Source of the DNA: Sipunculus nudus
Taxonomy: Eukaryota; Annelida; Sipuncula; Golfingiida; Sipunculidae
NCBI GenBank assembly: GCA_026874595.1
Contig: CM049313.1
Location: forward strand, 74,702,659 to 74,766,658
Length of the DNA stretch: 64,000 nt
Direction: 5' to 3'
The notes beneath the pieces were generated by a model. It saw nothing but the letters and a program-made list of their open reading frames with translations, had not been told where the DNA came from and ran no database searches. Position numbers and translations under genes: made by a program. Positions within the stretch are counted from its first letter, which is position 1. The number at the start of each line of letters is the position of its first letter. This document shows, piece by piece, positions 24,562 to 35,829 of this stretch.

Positions 24562-24580
24562 TGGGGGGGGGGGGGGGGGG
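24535..24580. repeat. (GA)n followed by G run
   Basis: About 12 GA units, then AT and 18 G residues. The minus-strand frame across it encodes Ser-Leu and Pro repeats only. Confidence 0.95.
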
Positions 24581-24599
24581 TAGTGTAAAAATTAGAACA

Positions 24600-24895
24600 A
24601 AATACTGGAACAACGTTTCGCGGAAACTGCCCACCGGCTTGCAAGGAATCCAAGCTACTCTAGAAACCAAACTGCCCGAAAAATTAAATATAGCCGGGTA
24701 ATGCATGAAACGCGGCTGCTGTCCGCAAAGTACACTTGCAACCAAGCAACGTGGAGAAACGCCGGATGTTGCACGGAAACCTACTACGGCGCTCGCAAGG
24801 CACTCTGAGAATAAAGATACGCCGAAACACGCCGCACATTGTAAAGAACATCAGCACGGCGGCAGATCGACGTTGAGCGACGGACATATAATCAG
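24600..24895. other. CpG-rich patch of unknown nature
   Basis: CG dinucleotides are much denser here than in flanking DNA, with recurring short strings such as GCGGAAAC, GCACGGAAAC and GGAGAAACGCCGG. Overlapping frames of 65 to 71 codons exist on both strands, none recognisable. It could be a promoter-like island, an exon, or a young repeat fragment. Confidence 0.35.
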
Positions 24896-25694
24896 AATGT
24901 AATATAATGATTACAAAAAAAGACGATCACCTTTAGTAGTCAATAGGAATGAAGCATGCTAGAGGCATCGTTTCTCGGTATTACGTCGATATAAAAGCAA
25001 AATGTAGCAGGTATTCGCGAAAGACCGATTGCGTGACTTAGCCTGCTGTCAAGAGCGTGATGTCTGGGGTTTACAGCGCAAACGTGTTGATGCTATCCCG
25101 GCGCAGTCATTAATAGTTAAAACCTGCTCGGCTTAAATGTTCCGGGCTTGTATTCATTGCACGAATATGCTGCCTTTGACAGGGTGTGCCTGTGTGTTCA
25201 CACGGGTGCATTACAGTTTAGGGCCAATTAATGGGAAATGGATATTAACATTTCGGAAAAAAATTACTTTTTTTTCGTTCTTTCTGTAACCGACACTCTT
25301 TTCTTATCTAAATAAATTAAAAAGTTTCTGTGTCTGTGATAGCGAGACAACCAACAAAAAACACTTTTTTTGTAAAAAGTACACACAATGACTGTGTCAT
25401 CACTTGCAGGCAGCTTTTGTGCGATAACACACGCACACAGGTTCAATGTGGCTACGTGACCAGAGATAGACAGAGAAAAATGATCCATTGTGATTAATAA
25501 AAACAAGTGACCCATGGGTCATGACGCTCAGCTGACTGGGAAGAGATTCGCAAAAGGAAATTTTATCATCTGAATGGTAATATATACCCATTCAACTGAA
25601 GCATCAAACAGATAACTCAACAGGCCAAGATTGTGTCTATATTTATATATCTCATAAAAAGAGAAAAATTGGGTAAACTTTAAAAAAAAAATAC

Positions 25695-27855
25695 AGGTGG
25701 CTCCACCAGTCTGCAGAAACTAATAAAAACACTTAATGGTCAATATCCATGCAAAGAATCATAGTGATCTTTGCATTAGTTGTTTAGATGCTTCAGCTTT
25801 TGTATCAAATTTTCAATTATTCTGAGGGATACTTCGGAGTCCTATAGCTTGAAGGATATAGGTAAAAGAGACCTAATTTCAGGTTTCCACAGACACTTTT
25901 CATGGGCCTCCTTGCCACACAAGAATGAAGATTCTAGGTCCAGTTGTTACAATTTGTGCCATGTTAACAGATGACAGCATCCTTAAAGTTCTCAAAAATA
26001 GAGAAGAATTTTTCGAAAAATTGAATAAAATATAGGTGGCACCACTAGTCTGCAGAAACTGATGACACACCCCATAATAATCAATATTCATGCAAAGAAT
26101 CATGGTGATCTCTGCATTAGTTGTTCAGATACTTCAGCTTTTGTATTAAAATTGTCCATAATCCTGAGGGATACTTCGTGGGCGTTTGCTTGAAGGATAC
26201 TATGGAGTCCTATAGTTTGAAGGATATGGGACACAGAGACCGAATTTCAGGGGGGGCACCCAGTCTGCAGAAACTGATGGAACACCTCATGATCAATATG
26301 TATGCCAAAAATCATGACCATCAGTGTTGTAGTTATTGAGTTCCTGCAGTTTTTGTATCAAATTTTTATTACTCTCGGGTGTATTTTGGAGCCTTACACC
26401 TTAAAGGATATGGGTAACAGAGACCTAATTTCAGGTTTCCATGGAGACTTTTCATGGGTCTCCCTGTGTGTCAAGAATGAAGATCCTAGGTCCAGTTGCT
26501 ATGATTTTTGCCCTGTTAACAGATGTTCATATCTTTAAAGGTCTCAAAAATAGAAAAAAAGTTCGTAAGAAAACCCAAACAAAAACAGATGGTGCCACCA
26601 GTCTGCAGAAACTTATGAAACACTCCATGATCAATATTCATGCAAACAAGTATGGTGATCTCTGCATTAGTTGTTCAGATACTTCAGCTTTTGTATCAAA
26701 TTTTCCATTATTCTCAGCTGTACTTTAGTGCCATAGCTCAAAGGATATGGGGAACAGAGACCTAATTTCAGGTTTCCATGGAGACTTTCATGGGTCTCCC
26801 TGTGTGTCAAGAATGAAGATTCTAGGTCCAGTCGTTACGATTTGTACCCTGTTGACAGATAAATACATGCTTATAGGTCTCAAAAATAGAGAAAACAAAA
26901 TGGTAAACATTTAAAAAATACAGGTGGTGCCACCAGTCTGCAGAAATTGATTGAACACCTCTTGATCAATATGTATGTCAAAAATCATGACCATCAGTGT
27001 TGTAGTTAATGAGATACTGTTTTTGTATGGAATTTTCCATTATTCTTGGGGGTAATTGGGAGCCCCAGAACTCAAAGGATATTGGTAACAGAGACCTAAT
27101 TTCAGGTTTCTATGGAGACTTTTCATAGGTCTCTCACTGTGTATAGAATGAAGATTCTAGGTCCAGTCGTTACGATTTGTACCCTGTTAACAGATGTTCA
27201 CATTTTTAAAGGTCTCAAAAAAAGAGAAAACAATTCGTAAAAAATCGAAAAATACAGGTGGCGCCACCAGTCTGCAGAAACTAATGAAACATCTCATGAT
27301 AAATATGTATGCCAAACATCATGACCATCAGGGATGTAGTTAATGAGATATTGAAGTTTTTGTATGAAATTTTCGACTATTCTGGGGGGTTCTTTGGGGC
27401 CCCATCGCTCAAAGGATATGGGTAACAGAGACCTAATTTCTGGTTTCTATGGAGACTTTTCATAGGTCTCTCACTGTGTCAAGAATGAAGATTCTAGGTC
27501 CAGTCTATACGATTTGTGCCCTGTTAACAGATGTTCACACTTTTAAAGGTCTCGAAAATAGAGAAACAATTCGTAAAAAATCGCAAAATACAGGTGGCGC
27601 CACCAGTCTGCAGAAACTGATGTAACACATCATGATCAATATGTATGCCAAAAATCATGACCATCAGTGATGTAGTTAATGAGATATTGAAGTTTTTGTA
27701 TGAAATTTTCCATTATTCTGGGGGGTACTTTGGGGCCCAAGAGCTCAAAGGATAAGGGTAACAGAGACCTAATTTCTGGTTTCTATGGAGACTTTTCATA
27801 GGTCTCTCACTGTGTCAAGAATGAAGATTTTAGGTCCAGCGGTTACGATTTGTGC
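25695..27855 (+). repeat. Tandem array, seven units of about 336 bp
   Basis: Spacings between CTGCAGAAA landmarks are 339, 215, 338, 335, 334 and 336 bp. Each unit carries in order GGTGGCGCCACCAGTCTGCAG, ATGATCAATATGTATGC, TTTTTGTAT, CAAAGGATATGGGTAACAGAGACC, TAATTTCAGGTTTC, TCATAGGTCTC, AAGAATGAAGATTCTAGGTCC and CTGTTAACAGATG. Units 5-7 are most alike and unit 1 is most diverged. Unit 2 is shortened by about 120 bp and also holds a local duplication. Confidence 0.95.
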
Positions 27856-27907
27856 CTAGTTAACGGACAGACAGACAGACGGACGACGGACAAAGAGTGA
27901 TCGCTAA

Positions 27908-27937
27908 AGCTCAGCATGACTGAAAGTCAGCTGAGCT
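27908..27937 (+). other. 3'-terminal hairpin
   Basis: AGCTCAGC-A-TGAC-TGAAA-GTCA-GCTGAGCT: a 12-bp stem with one bulged A and a 5-base loop, five bases before the A-rich end. Helitron-class elements carry hairpins near their 3' ends. Whether this one acts in transposition is inferred. Confidence 0.7.
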
Positions 27938-28151
27938 AAAAATGATAAATCCATCTTGCGATTAAATGGTACGTATCATTTGGCGGAGAAAGAACTGTGC
28001 TATCTCCAGGACAAGAGTTGCATATTGTGTTCACAATTGCGTGCATTATACCATTATATCACGATGAAATCTAAATGATGATGGCATTTTGCATCTGTGG
28101 TCCGAACATAACAATTATAATAATTATTTAAATGATAAAAATAACAACAAC

Positions 28152-28156
<5 letters not shown>

Positions 28157-28187
<31 letters not shown>
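28157..28187. repeat. (AT)n microsatellite
   Basis: About 15 AT units. Confidence 0.95.
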
Positions 28188-28189
<2 letters not shown>

Positions 28190-28190
<1 letters not shown>

Positions 28191-30860
28191 CGTAAGATTA
28201 CCTACAATTTCTGAAGAAAATTCCTATTAAAATACACTTCTTGCTAAAACGAATAGGCAAAACAGACATTCCATTATTTAGTTGGAACATGAAAAATATA
28301 ACAGTTTACTTGACGAGACGGCGGAGCGACATCTGCGACATTTGTTTGCCAGACCAAGCGTGTGTAACCTGTCCAAATGCCTAAACTTGGACCCGAGAAA
28401 ACATGTCTCACGGGCTTTTACAATTAGCTAATGTGAACTTGAAAGTCATGACTTATAAAATTGAGCGCCCGTTCTGACGGTCGGTTTAAAATATACATTC
28501 TAGGCTATATTTCAGATGAGTTGTTCCACTAAGAAATACTGACTTAGCACAAACATGGTTTGAAATTCCTCGGCTTTGCCGTCCTCAGAATATGTTTGTG
28601 AGAAAAAAAATTGTTAGGTATATGACATTAACATGACCATTTATCTTAGTCGACCGAATGAATTCCTCATATGGCGTTTTCCAATTTTAAATCAAAAATG
28701 CTTGTGTAATATTATTCAATAATCCCCTGTTTTCTGGGCAATATTTGAGCAAACCATTTTTAGAAACGGTATTCCTTTATTTATTTTTTCTCTTAAATGA
28801 AGAAAAGGAAGTAAGCATTTAACTTTGTTTTTTGTTAATGTGTTTTTGTTCTTGATGCGTAACATGTAAACGAAAGACGGACTTTGAAATAGCAATCCTG
28901 TGGGAACTGCCCTCAGTTTGATACGACTGAATGGGTAGGCTGGAAACAAAGACTTTGATTGATCTTATGAATTTGAAAACTTCTTCAGCCTGGTTCAACT
29001 TGTATTGCCGTTGCAGGGCTCAAACTCGCTAGTTAGGCCAAAAAAAATATAAGGTGTGGTTCTCAATCTAAATCCTCTAAATCTAAATCCTCCGTATAAA
29101 AACGTTATTTTAATTTTCATCTTTCAAGAAGATAAATTAATACAATTTTGATAAGATTCTCTTTGTTATGTAGTGCTTTTACCCTTTTAGCCATACAATT
29201 ATGTTATTATGATCAAATGACATTTTTATTGAAACATAAAAAAAGTTAAAATATATTTAAATAAAAAATCGCCCGCCCACACTGATTTCTGAAAAAAGTG
29301 CCTGAGAACAGACCTTTTTTTTGGCTTTATAGTATAATTTTGTTTGTAATATAAAGTGGTACGAATATTCTCTTTTGTAATATTCTACAAGTAGATCACT
29401 CATAAATACAAGTCTTTATTTAGCATTGGACAGGCCAAGATTGACTGAGCTTCTCGAATTCTCACCTCCAAGCTCGAATCCAGCACATTCTGGTCCAATT
29501 CAGAGTTCCTAATAAGTAGACTTGAGTCCGAGTCCGGACTCGAGTCCCAAATATCATTGTAACATTGCAGTTACTGATCTTGCATCCCAGCATTAGTTCT
29601 CGGTGTATGCTCACTGATTTGTGTATGAAGATTTAGGTAGCAGCAGCCTCGACTAAAATGCCACCAGAGCATAACTTTGTCTGATGGGATAGGACCTAGT
29701 ATCACCTAAAGCTGAACTTTATGATTGTTTTCAAGGGACAACACAGGTACTGGGAATGACTGCCCACTGCCCTCACAGTGATTTTTTATTGTGCCGGAAG
29801 TGGGCTTGGCTTATGCAGAGATACAGGTTTTAGAAATACAAATGTAAGGAATACATTTTATATGATAATATAATGGGATTTGGAATACGTCTGCATGGTC
29901 TTCAGAAGCGAATAGTGTATTACAATGGAGAAAGCCTAAGCTCGTCCCCGGAGCTAATAATTTTTAGCATCCTTGCCCGCTTGATTCATCATGTATCATG
30001 TCTGGTTGGCAGTAGCGACAGTCTTTGGATTCGAGGGAGTATTAACGCCAGACAAATTGATATTAAACATAATGTAGATTAAATTACAGATGTCTGAAGA
30101 TGACTTATTGTTCGGTTAAACGCAGGTGATGTGCCATGCTCTAATGTCTTCTATGATTTTAAATGAAACGATACATGAGTATTATAAGTGAAAATATTAT
30201 TATTGATAAAATACTATGAAGTTTATCTGTTTAAAATGTTACTGATTGTAAATGTTATGATTTATTCGGAAGTTCTAGACAGCTGGTACCCACAAACTAT
30301 TTAACTAAACAAACTTAAATAAACGTTGTGTTCCTTAAATCAAAGCCCGCCTCATTGGCATCATTTTTTTACGAGCTACATCTAATTTATTAATGTATTT
30401 TATTAAAAATTTTTTTTAAAGGTTTTCAAAGATGAATAAAAAAGGAAACAATACGAGATTTTTTTTCATTTCTGAATAAGCAATTAATAAAGTGTCATGC
30501 TTTTCCAGATAAAAACAGCTACCGGAAACGGATAAGTTGTCTTATAGACCATGTTTTAGGTGATGACATTACATACGCAAGTGTATTTTGTTGACTTGAC
30601 TAATATTTTTACTCATTCTTTTGTGGTTGATCCAACCATTAATTAATTTGATTTTTTACGAGAAAATGTAATGATAACAATTCTCGAGGCCAATTTTACT
30701 ATTTTCATTTAATCTAATTTCAGGAGATCGATGCCCAAATTTTTTTTCGCCTCAGATATTTTCCTTGGCTTTAACCGTTCAATTGATATTTTATCATAGG
30801 CGATTTTTTAAAAATGTCAAACAAAACAATTAATTACAAATACTTATACATAGTCTAGGT
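28190..30860. other. Unannotated AT-rich stretch
   Basis: No gene or element recognised. A cluster of GAGTC/GACTC strings around the 14-bp palindrome CGAGTCCGGACTCG lies at about 29520-29555, and similar GGACTC strings recur at about 49365-49455. A 69-codon frame at 29873-30082 has no recognised family. Confidence 0.4.
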
Positions 30861-30929
30861 GCATTATGATACAAGTTATGTTTCTCATTATCAGACTATA
30901 TATAGTATTACTGTACTCATCTAAAATTT

Positions 30930-31700
30930 TCAGTTTTTACTCATATTTTTCAATTCACCCCATTTTTGGTAATGCATATTTAGTATTCCTTTTTTATTAG
31001 CTATATAGCTTTCTACATTTTCAATATCCATTATTATACTTTTAAATACAGCAAACAAAGCAGAATGATAGCCCTCTCTTTCTTTATACAATACATATTT
31101 GTACAGCAGCAAAATTTGGTTAATTAACATGTTATCTTCACCAACTAGAATCACATTATACTTCTACAACCAGGATGTTATTTTAAGGTAAAAGTTCTAG
31201 CAACCATACAGTCCAGAAATGTATGTAGTATCTTTTCTCGTTCCTCAAAATAAAATGGACAACGAGGGGTTTCCTTTAAATTCCACTTATACAACTGATC
31301 ATTTAGAGGAATTTAGTTATTTAATATTTTGTATTGAAATTCTCTAAGATGAGCGCCTAAAGTACTTTTATATATTCCACTATAAACATGTTCCCATTTC
31401 ACCTCGAAACTTTTTTCTTGGTTTTTGTTATCCCATACTTTTTTGAGCTGTAGGAGTTTTCCATATTTAATCTACCAAAGTCTTATATATATCTCCCTAG
31501 CATTTAATGTATCCAATTTCTCTAAAGCATTCATAGTTACAACACAGTCAACTTCATTTCCTTCATCATGTACTTGTTCATACCCTATAAACCTGTCTCT
31601 CCAGGTTTTTGGATTAGCCTGTTTTAAAGCCACCCATAACATAAAATTAATGTGATTCATACATATATTCTTCTCCCGTATTTTTTCCCATGGCTCCACT
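30930..31700 (-). pseudogene. LINE ORF2 C-terminal region
   Basis: The piece at 31699-31472 (PWEKIREKNICMNHINFMLW...) is the region after the thumb. Around 31270-31200 a degenerate zinc-binding motif reads CPFYF...HTFLDC: the first Cys, the His and the last Cys remain, but the second Cys position is Tyr. The last 74 codons (31154-30930), with LYKYVLYKERE and a terminal QKWGELKN, parallel the ends of the other two LINE copies. Confidence 0.75.
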
Positions 31701-32060
31701 TTCCATCATAATTTACCGGGTCTTTTATATAATATAATATGCTACTTACAAAATGTTTGTTGTATGGAGGTCTGTTATTAATATATTGATTATTCTACCA
31801 GCTTTGATATATAATATCTTCTGTTTATTCAGGCAAAATTAATACATATGAAGCCCATTCCTCTATATATTTCAAATAAAATCTTGACAATCCTTCAGGT
31901 AACACATTCAGGTCAAAGTTTCCTCTTATACAGTTCAATCCACCTATATTCCTCAATCTAAAATTCAAAATTTTACTACTGGTAGATTCTCCTGAACACA
32001 GAATGCGTTTAATCCACAATATTCTTTGTGTCTTTATTTTACATTCAATGTCTGGAAAAT

Positions 32061-33263
32061 TCATCCCCCTTTCTCATACTCTCCAGTAATGGTTGCATAT
32101 TTTACTTTAGGCTTCTTAGCCCTCCAAATAAAGTTACAAAGTAGTCTTTTTAAATTCTTTACTGTAGGTTTTGGTGGTACTAACGTATTAGTTACATAAA
32201 GAAATGTTGTGATTGCCAGTGAGCTTACCACCTCTGCTCTGCCATATATTGTTAGAGTTCTGCTTTTCCACATATTTTGTGTGGTTGCTAAGTTATGTTT
32301 AACCCTCTTGAAATTACATTTGTACACCAAATCATCATTGTATGAAAAATTAATCCCAAGTATTTTCATGGTTGAAACTGTAAGGTTGATCCATTTCAGA
32401 TTAAAATTCTCCAATACCTTATCTTTTAATGACCCAATACAAGTTACCTCTGACTTTGTGCGATTCATTTTAAGTGAAGAATAAAATTCAAACATTTGCA
32501 GCACTGCAAGAACCTTGCTCGATGAATCAACATCCTTAACTGTGGTGTCATCTGCAAACAAACACATTTTGACAGTGGTATTTCCAATCTGTATACCATG
32601 AATATCTTTATCTTGTATTATCATTATAGCAAATATTTCAATAACAATTATAAATAAATATGCAAACAGTAAGTCCCTGGTCTAATTCCTCTTTCCAACT
32701 GATAATAATCTGTTGTGAATCCTTTATTTATAACTGAGCTCTATATGTCGTTATGTAATATTTTACCCATCTAAGAATGAAACCAAAGTATTTTAAGCTG
32801 TCAAAACAAAAGCATGATCTACAATGTCGAAAGCAGATTCGAAATCAGCTGCAAACATAATCCCTGGAACCTCTTCAGCAGTATAGTACAATACATCCCA
32901 ATGAATCTTATAGGTTCTCCGATACATCGACCTTTTATAAAGGCATACTGATCAGGCTGTAAATTTTCTGCAGATATTTTTCAATGCGCTTTACTTGAAC
33001 TTTGTTTATTATTTTTACAGCAACATTTACAGCCTGATCGGTCTCCATGAATTCAAATGGGTTAAAAATTTTCCTGGTTTAGGAATTAATATTACAAGAG
33101 CTTGTTTTTGTGTTGATGTCAATGATCCAGTATCATAGTTTTCGTTTATACATTCAGTTAAACACTGTCCAAGATCATCAAATAATGCTATGTAGAATTC
33201 TTTTGTCAAAACGTCATTTCCTGGTGTTTTTTTATTTTTCATAGATTTTAAACAAGTATACAC
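32061..33263 (-). pseudogene. LINE ORF2 reverse transcriptase region, broken
   Basis: The frame at 33263-33027 carries the start of the RT domain: KKTPGNDVLTKEFY, then LVILIPKPGK and SWRPIRL, the usual L1 PGxDG..EFY and LIPKxGKD...WRPISL blocks, with Asn in place of the usual Asp or Pro. The frame is lost between 33027 and 32624. The next piece (187 codons, 32624-32061) has the catalytic MCLFADDTT box (FADD at 32558-32547), MNRTKSEV, LGINF, TIYGRAEVVSSL and the thumb-region FIWRAKKPKVKY. The 33027-32624 stretch retains parts of the RT middle in broken frames. Confidence 0.88.
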
Positions 33264-33563
33264 CTCACATTTTGTGTTATTTGCCCCACATGACTCAGCT
33301 TCTATTTCATTGTTTATTTATTGGCGCTTGGAGTCTTAGAAAAAAATCTTGAAACTCAGTTTCATCACATGACACTTTTTCCCTATATTTGTCTTCAATT
33401 GTGTTTTTTTTTATAAATCTCATAATATCTTTGGAATCTTTAATATATTCACGGTTACAATATAATTGTCTTATTACAGAGTTATTTTTATTTCTTTTCT
33501 CAAGGTTTAAAAAATACCTAGGCCCTTTTTCTCCCTGTTGCAGCTATTAAGCCCTTGACCTGA

Positions 33564-34657
33564 TTATAACTCCTCGTGTGATGTTGTCATAATGTTCCTG
33601 TAACTTTTGCTTTGTTGTGTGGTATAAATCTTGCATTTCAGTCGATCAGAATATCTTAATTCTTGTTCAAGTATAGCCACTTTATTTTCCAACCAGACTT
33701 TTTTTTCCCTGAGATGTTTAGCCTTTGATTTACTATATTGTATCGTGAACTCTCTAATTTTATATTTTAGATATTCCCATTTTATCTTTGCATTTTTAAT
33801 ATTCATTTCCTGTTTCCATTCACTGATGTTTTCCTTAATCAATTTCAAATAGTCAGTATCATTTAATAATTCATTGTTCATACACCAGTGAGAAGGTCCC
33901 ATTTTGTTATCTTTGCTGAAGTTAATGTATAGTAATACTGCTGAATGGTCTGTGCTAACAGATGGAATTATATCACATTTTGTAACAAAAGACTGCAAAG
34001 TGTTTGTTATTGAAAATTATCAAGACGTCTCTGAATTAAAGGAGTATTTGATCGCCAAGTAGAGGCTTTTATGTTTTCATGCTTGAGACGCCATATATCA
34101 CACAGGTTAAAAGCTTCCATGATAGTAGTTATTTTATTGACACGATTATGTTTAACAGTGGTCCTTAATTCATCCATCTGCGTCAAGTTCTGTCAGATGA
34201 ACATTAAAGTCGCCACCCCATAAAATTTGTACATCTGTTTCCATAGTCATTTTAGTCAGTTCGGTGAGGATCTTTTCATAAAATTCGATTCGCTGAGTTT
34301 CATGGTGTGGCGCATATATGTTTACAAGCGCAGATCATTAATTTCACATTCCAAAAATGATATGCCTCCCAGAATGATTGATCGATTTATTAATTTCTCT
34401 AAATTCCAGATTCTTACCAATTATTGTACATACACCACAAGACTTTGCATTTCCATGTGAAAAATACATTACTCCTTGCAACTGATTAGACCATGTAATT
34501 CAGTCCTGTTTTGTACAGTGACATTCTTCTCAAAAGCTTACACTGTTATAACTGTTGTATATAACTTCTTCCAATTTAAGATTTGTCTGCTCTTCATATA
34601 TTTTCTTATTCCCCTGACGTTTAATGAGAGGACTTGGAACTTAATATTATCTGTCAT
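33564..34657 (-). pseudogene. LINE ORF2 endonuclease region (APE type), broken
   Basis: Starting at 34657 the translation gives a short Met-Thr-Asp lead and then FQVLSLNVRGIRKYMKSRQ, the start of APE-like LINE endonucleases with the metal-binding Asn. Several stops and frameshifts follow. The end of the domain is in a 144-codon frame (33998-33564) that starts at SFVTKCDIIPSVSTDHSAVL. The TDHSA part corresponds to the catalytic SDH motif, with Thr for Ser. The frame then continues into the charged linker. This enzyme would nick target DNA to prime reverse transcription. Confidence 0.8.
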
Positions 34658-34959
34658 AAAAATAAAAAGTTGAAATGAAACATTTTGAAACTATAGGGTA
34701 GTTGTAATATGAAGATTTCTTATTTATATGAAATTTTCATGTCAATGATCATAATAACAAAACACAATATACATGAGTATAAAACCATTTGGTCATTTTC
34801 CTTGCCTGGCTTTATATTCATTCTTATATTTACAATTCCCAAGCATTGCAATAAGCTGTTCCAAAGAATGTCCGTATCTGATCCTCTGAAATCCTTTATG
34901 AAAACCTTCCCATCCCAAGTCCCAAGTTGCATTTTCTCCTTCCCCTCATTACTATTTTT

Positions 34960-35428
34960 TTAACTTCTATTCTCAGAAATTATAATTGCCCCGGGCCCTT
35001 TTCCAGCATTATTTCCAGTAAATTTAGTAACTCTATGGGCAGCATCAATATCTTTTCTTTCAATGTCAACCCCAAGCTTTTCTTTGCAAAACTTTTGCAC
35101 AATTTCTTTGCAGTTTTCTACTCCTTTTCCATCTTGATCCCTCTCTTCAATACCAAAAATCAAAATATTTGCTTTTCTAAAGTACTGTTCAAGCTCAACT
35201 GACCTCCTCTGTGCCTCTAAAGCTTCATTTGTCACTGCGTCTAAATGAAAAATCTGGTCTGATAATCTTTTAATTTCATTTTCAAGCCTTCATTTTCACT
35301 TTCCAGTGTCATGACTTTTACTCTCTAACAGCTGAAACTGTTGAATCAAATCTTTCTGTGATTTGTCTTACTATTTTTTCCTCCAACTCATTCAGCATTT
35401 TTCTTAATGTGTCTGCAGTAAGTGCCAT
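34960..35428 (-). pseudogene. LINE ORF1 remnant (coiled coil plus RRM-like, RNA chaperone type)
   Basis: The first Met is at 35428 and is followed by a leucine/glutamate-rich coiled-coil segment. A frameshift occurs near 35330. The second piece (91 codons from 35235) has the order coiled coil, then YFRKANILIFGIEE, then a DIDAAHRV block, matching the L1 ORF1 RRM core, in which a hydrophobic NILIFGI strand precedes the AHRV/AHRI motif. L1 ORF1 proteins bind the element's RNA as trimers. The expected C-terminal part is cut by a stop at about 34960. Confidence 0.8.
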
Positions 35429-35829
35429 TTTTTCAACTGATTTCCCTTTTTGTCTGACAGATTAAACCTGTGATATTTATGTGGGGTACTAGGGGAAGAA
35501 GAAGAAGAGCTATATACTGTTGATCTTGACCTTTAGATTTTCCGTACATAACACAGAGAACACATGAGCTTGAATTACGGTTATTATACAAAATGATTGT
35601 TATATCAAGACTCAGGAAGGCATAGATTCAAAACAGCTTCAGAAAAAACAAAATCTAACCATTATATTAAAATTAATGGTTCACAATGTTTTTAACCTTT
35701 TTTTTTTACATTTTGTTGCACCACATACGGATGTTGTTTACACATGTAACATAGATACATGTAATGACAAGGACATGCATACAAACCATACACCTTACAT
35801 GAAGGGAAACATAATGACATAAATACACA

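Larger units (their letters stand above)
25503..27942 (+). mobile_element. Tandem-core element with palindromic left end and 3' hairpin (Helentron/HINE-like?)
   Basis: The left end is ACAAGTGACCCATGGGTCA, containing the 14-bp palindrome TGACCCATGGGTCA, then ATGAC and GCTCAGCTGAC (25526-25536). The core is seven head-to-tail units, marked by CTGCAGAAA at 25711, 26050, 26265, 26603, 26938, 27272 and 27608. The right end is TTAACGGACAGACAGACAGAC with GACGACGGAC, then a near-perfect hairpin at 27908-27937 and GCTAAAAA. GCTCAGCTGAC at the left and GTCAGCTGAGC at the right are exact inverses. Bivalve pearl-type and Helentron-associated (HINE) elements combine a tandem core, subterminal inverted repeats, a short microsatellite and a 3' hairpin. 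That placement is an inference. Frames of 64 to 95 codons inside are repeat shadows. Confidence 0.8.
30930..35470 (-). mobile_element. L1/Tx1-type LINE, near full length but inactivated (copy 1)
   Basis: On the minus strand the pieces appear in LINE order: an ORF1-like coiled-coil/RRM protein (35428-34960), the endonuclease start (34657), the endonuclease end (about 33998), reverse transcriptase (33263-32061), and a C-terminal domain (31700-30930). Frames are broken many times. Both ORF1 and ORF2 remnants are present, so this copy is close to full length, unlike the two other LINE fragments. The FADD catalytic box and the LSLNVRGIR endonuclease start place it in the L1-like group, most like Tx1-type elements. 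The finer clade is inferred. Confidence 0.9.

Noticed and set aside
25695-27855. CRISPR-like or protein-coding repeat array
   Set aside because: The units are about 336 bp, diverged, with no short direct repeat and spacer pattern and no frame open across units; the DNA is eukaryotic.
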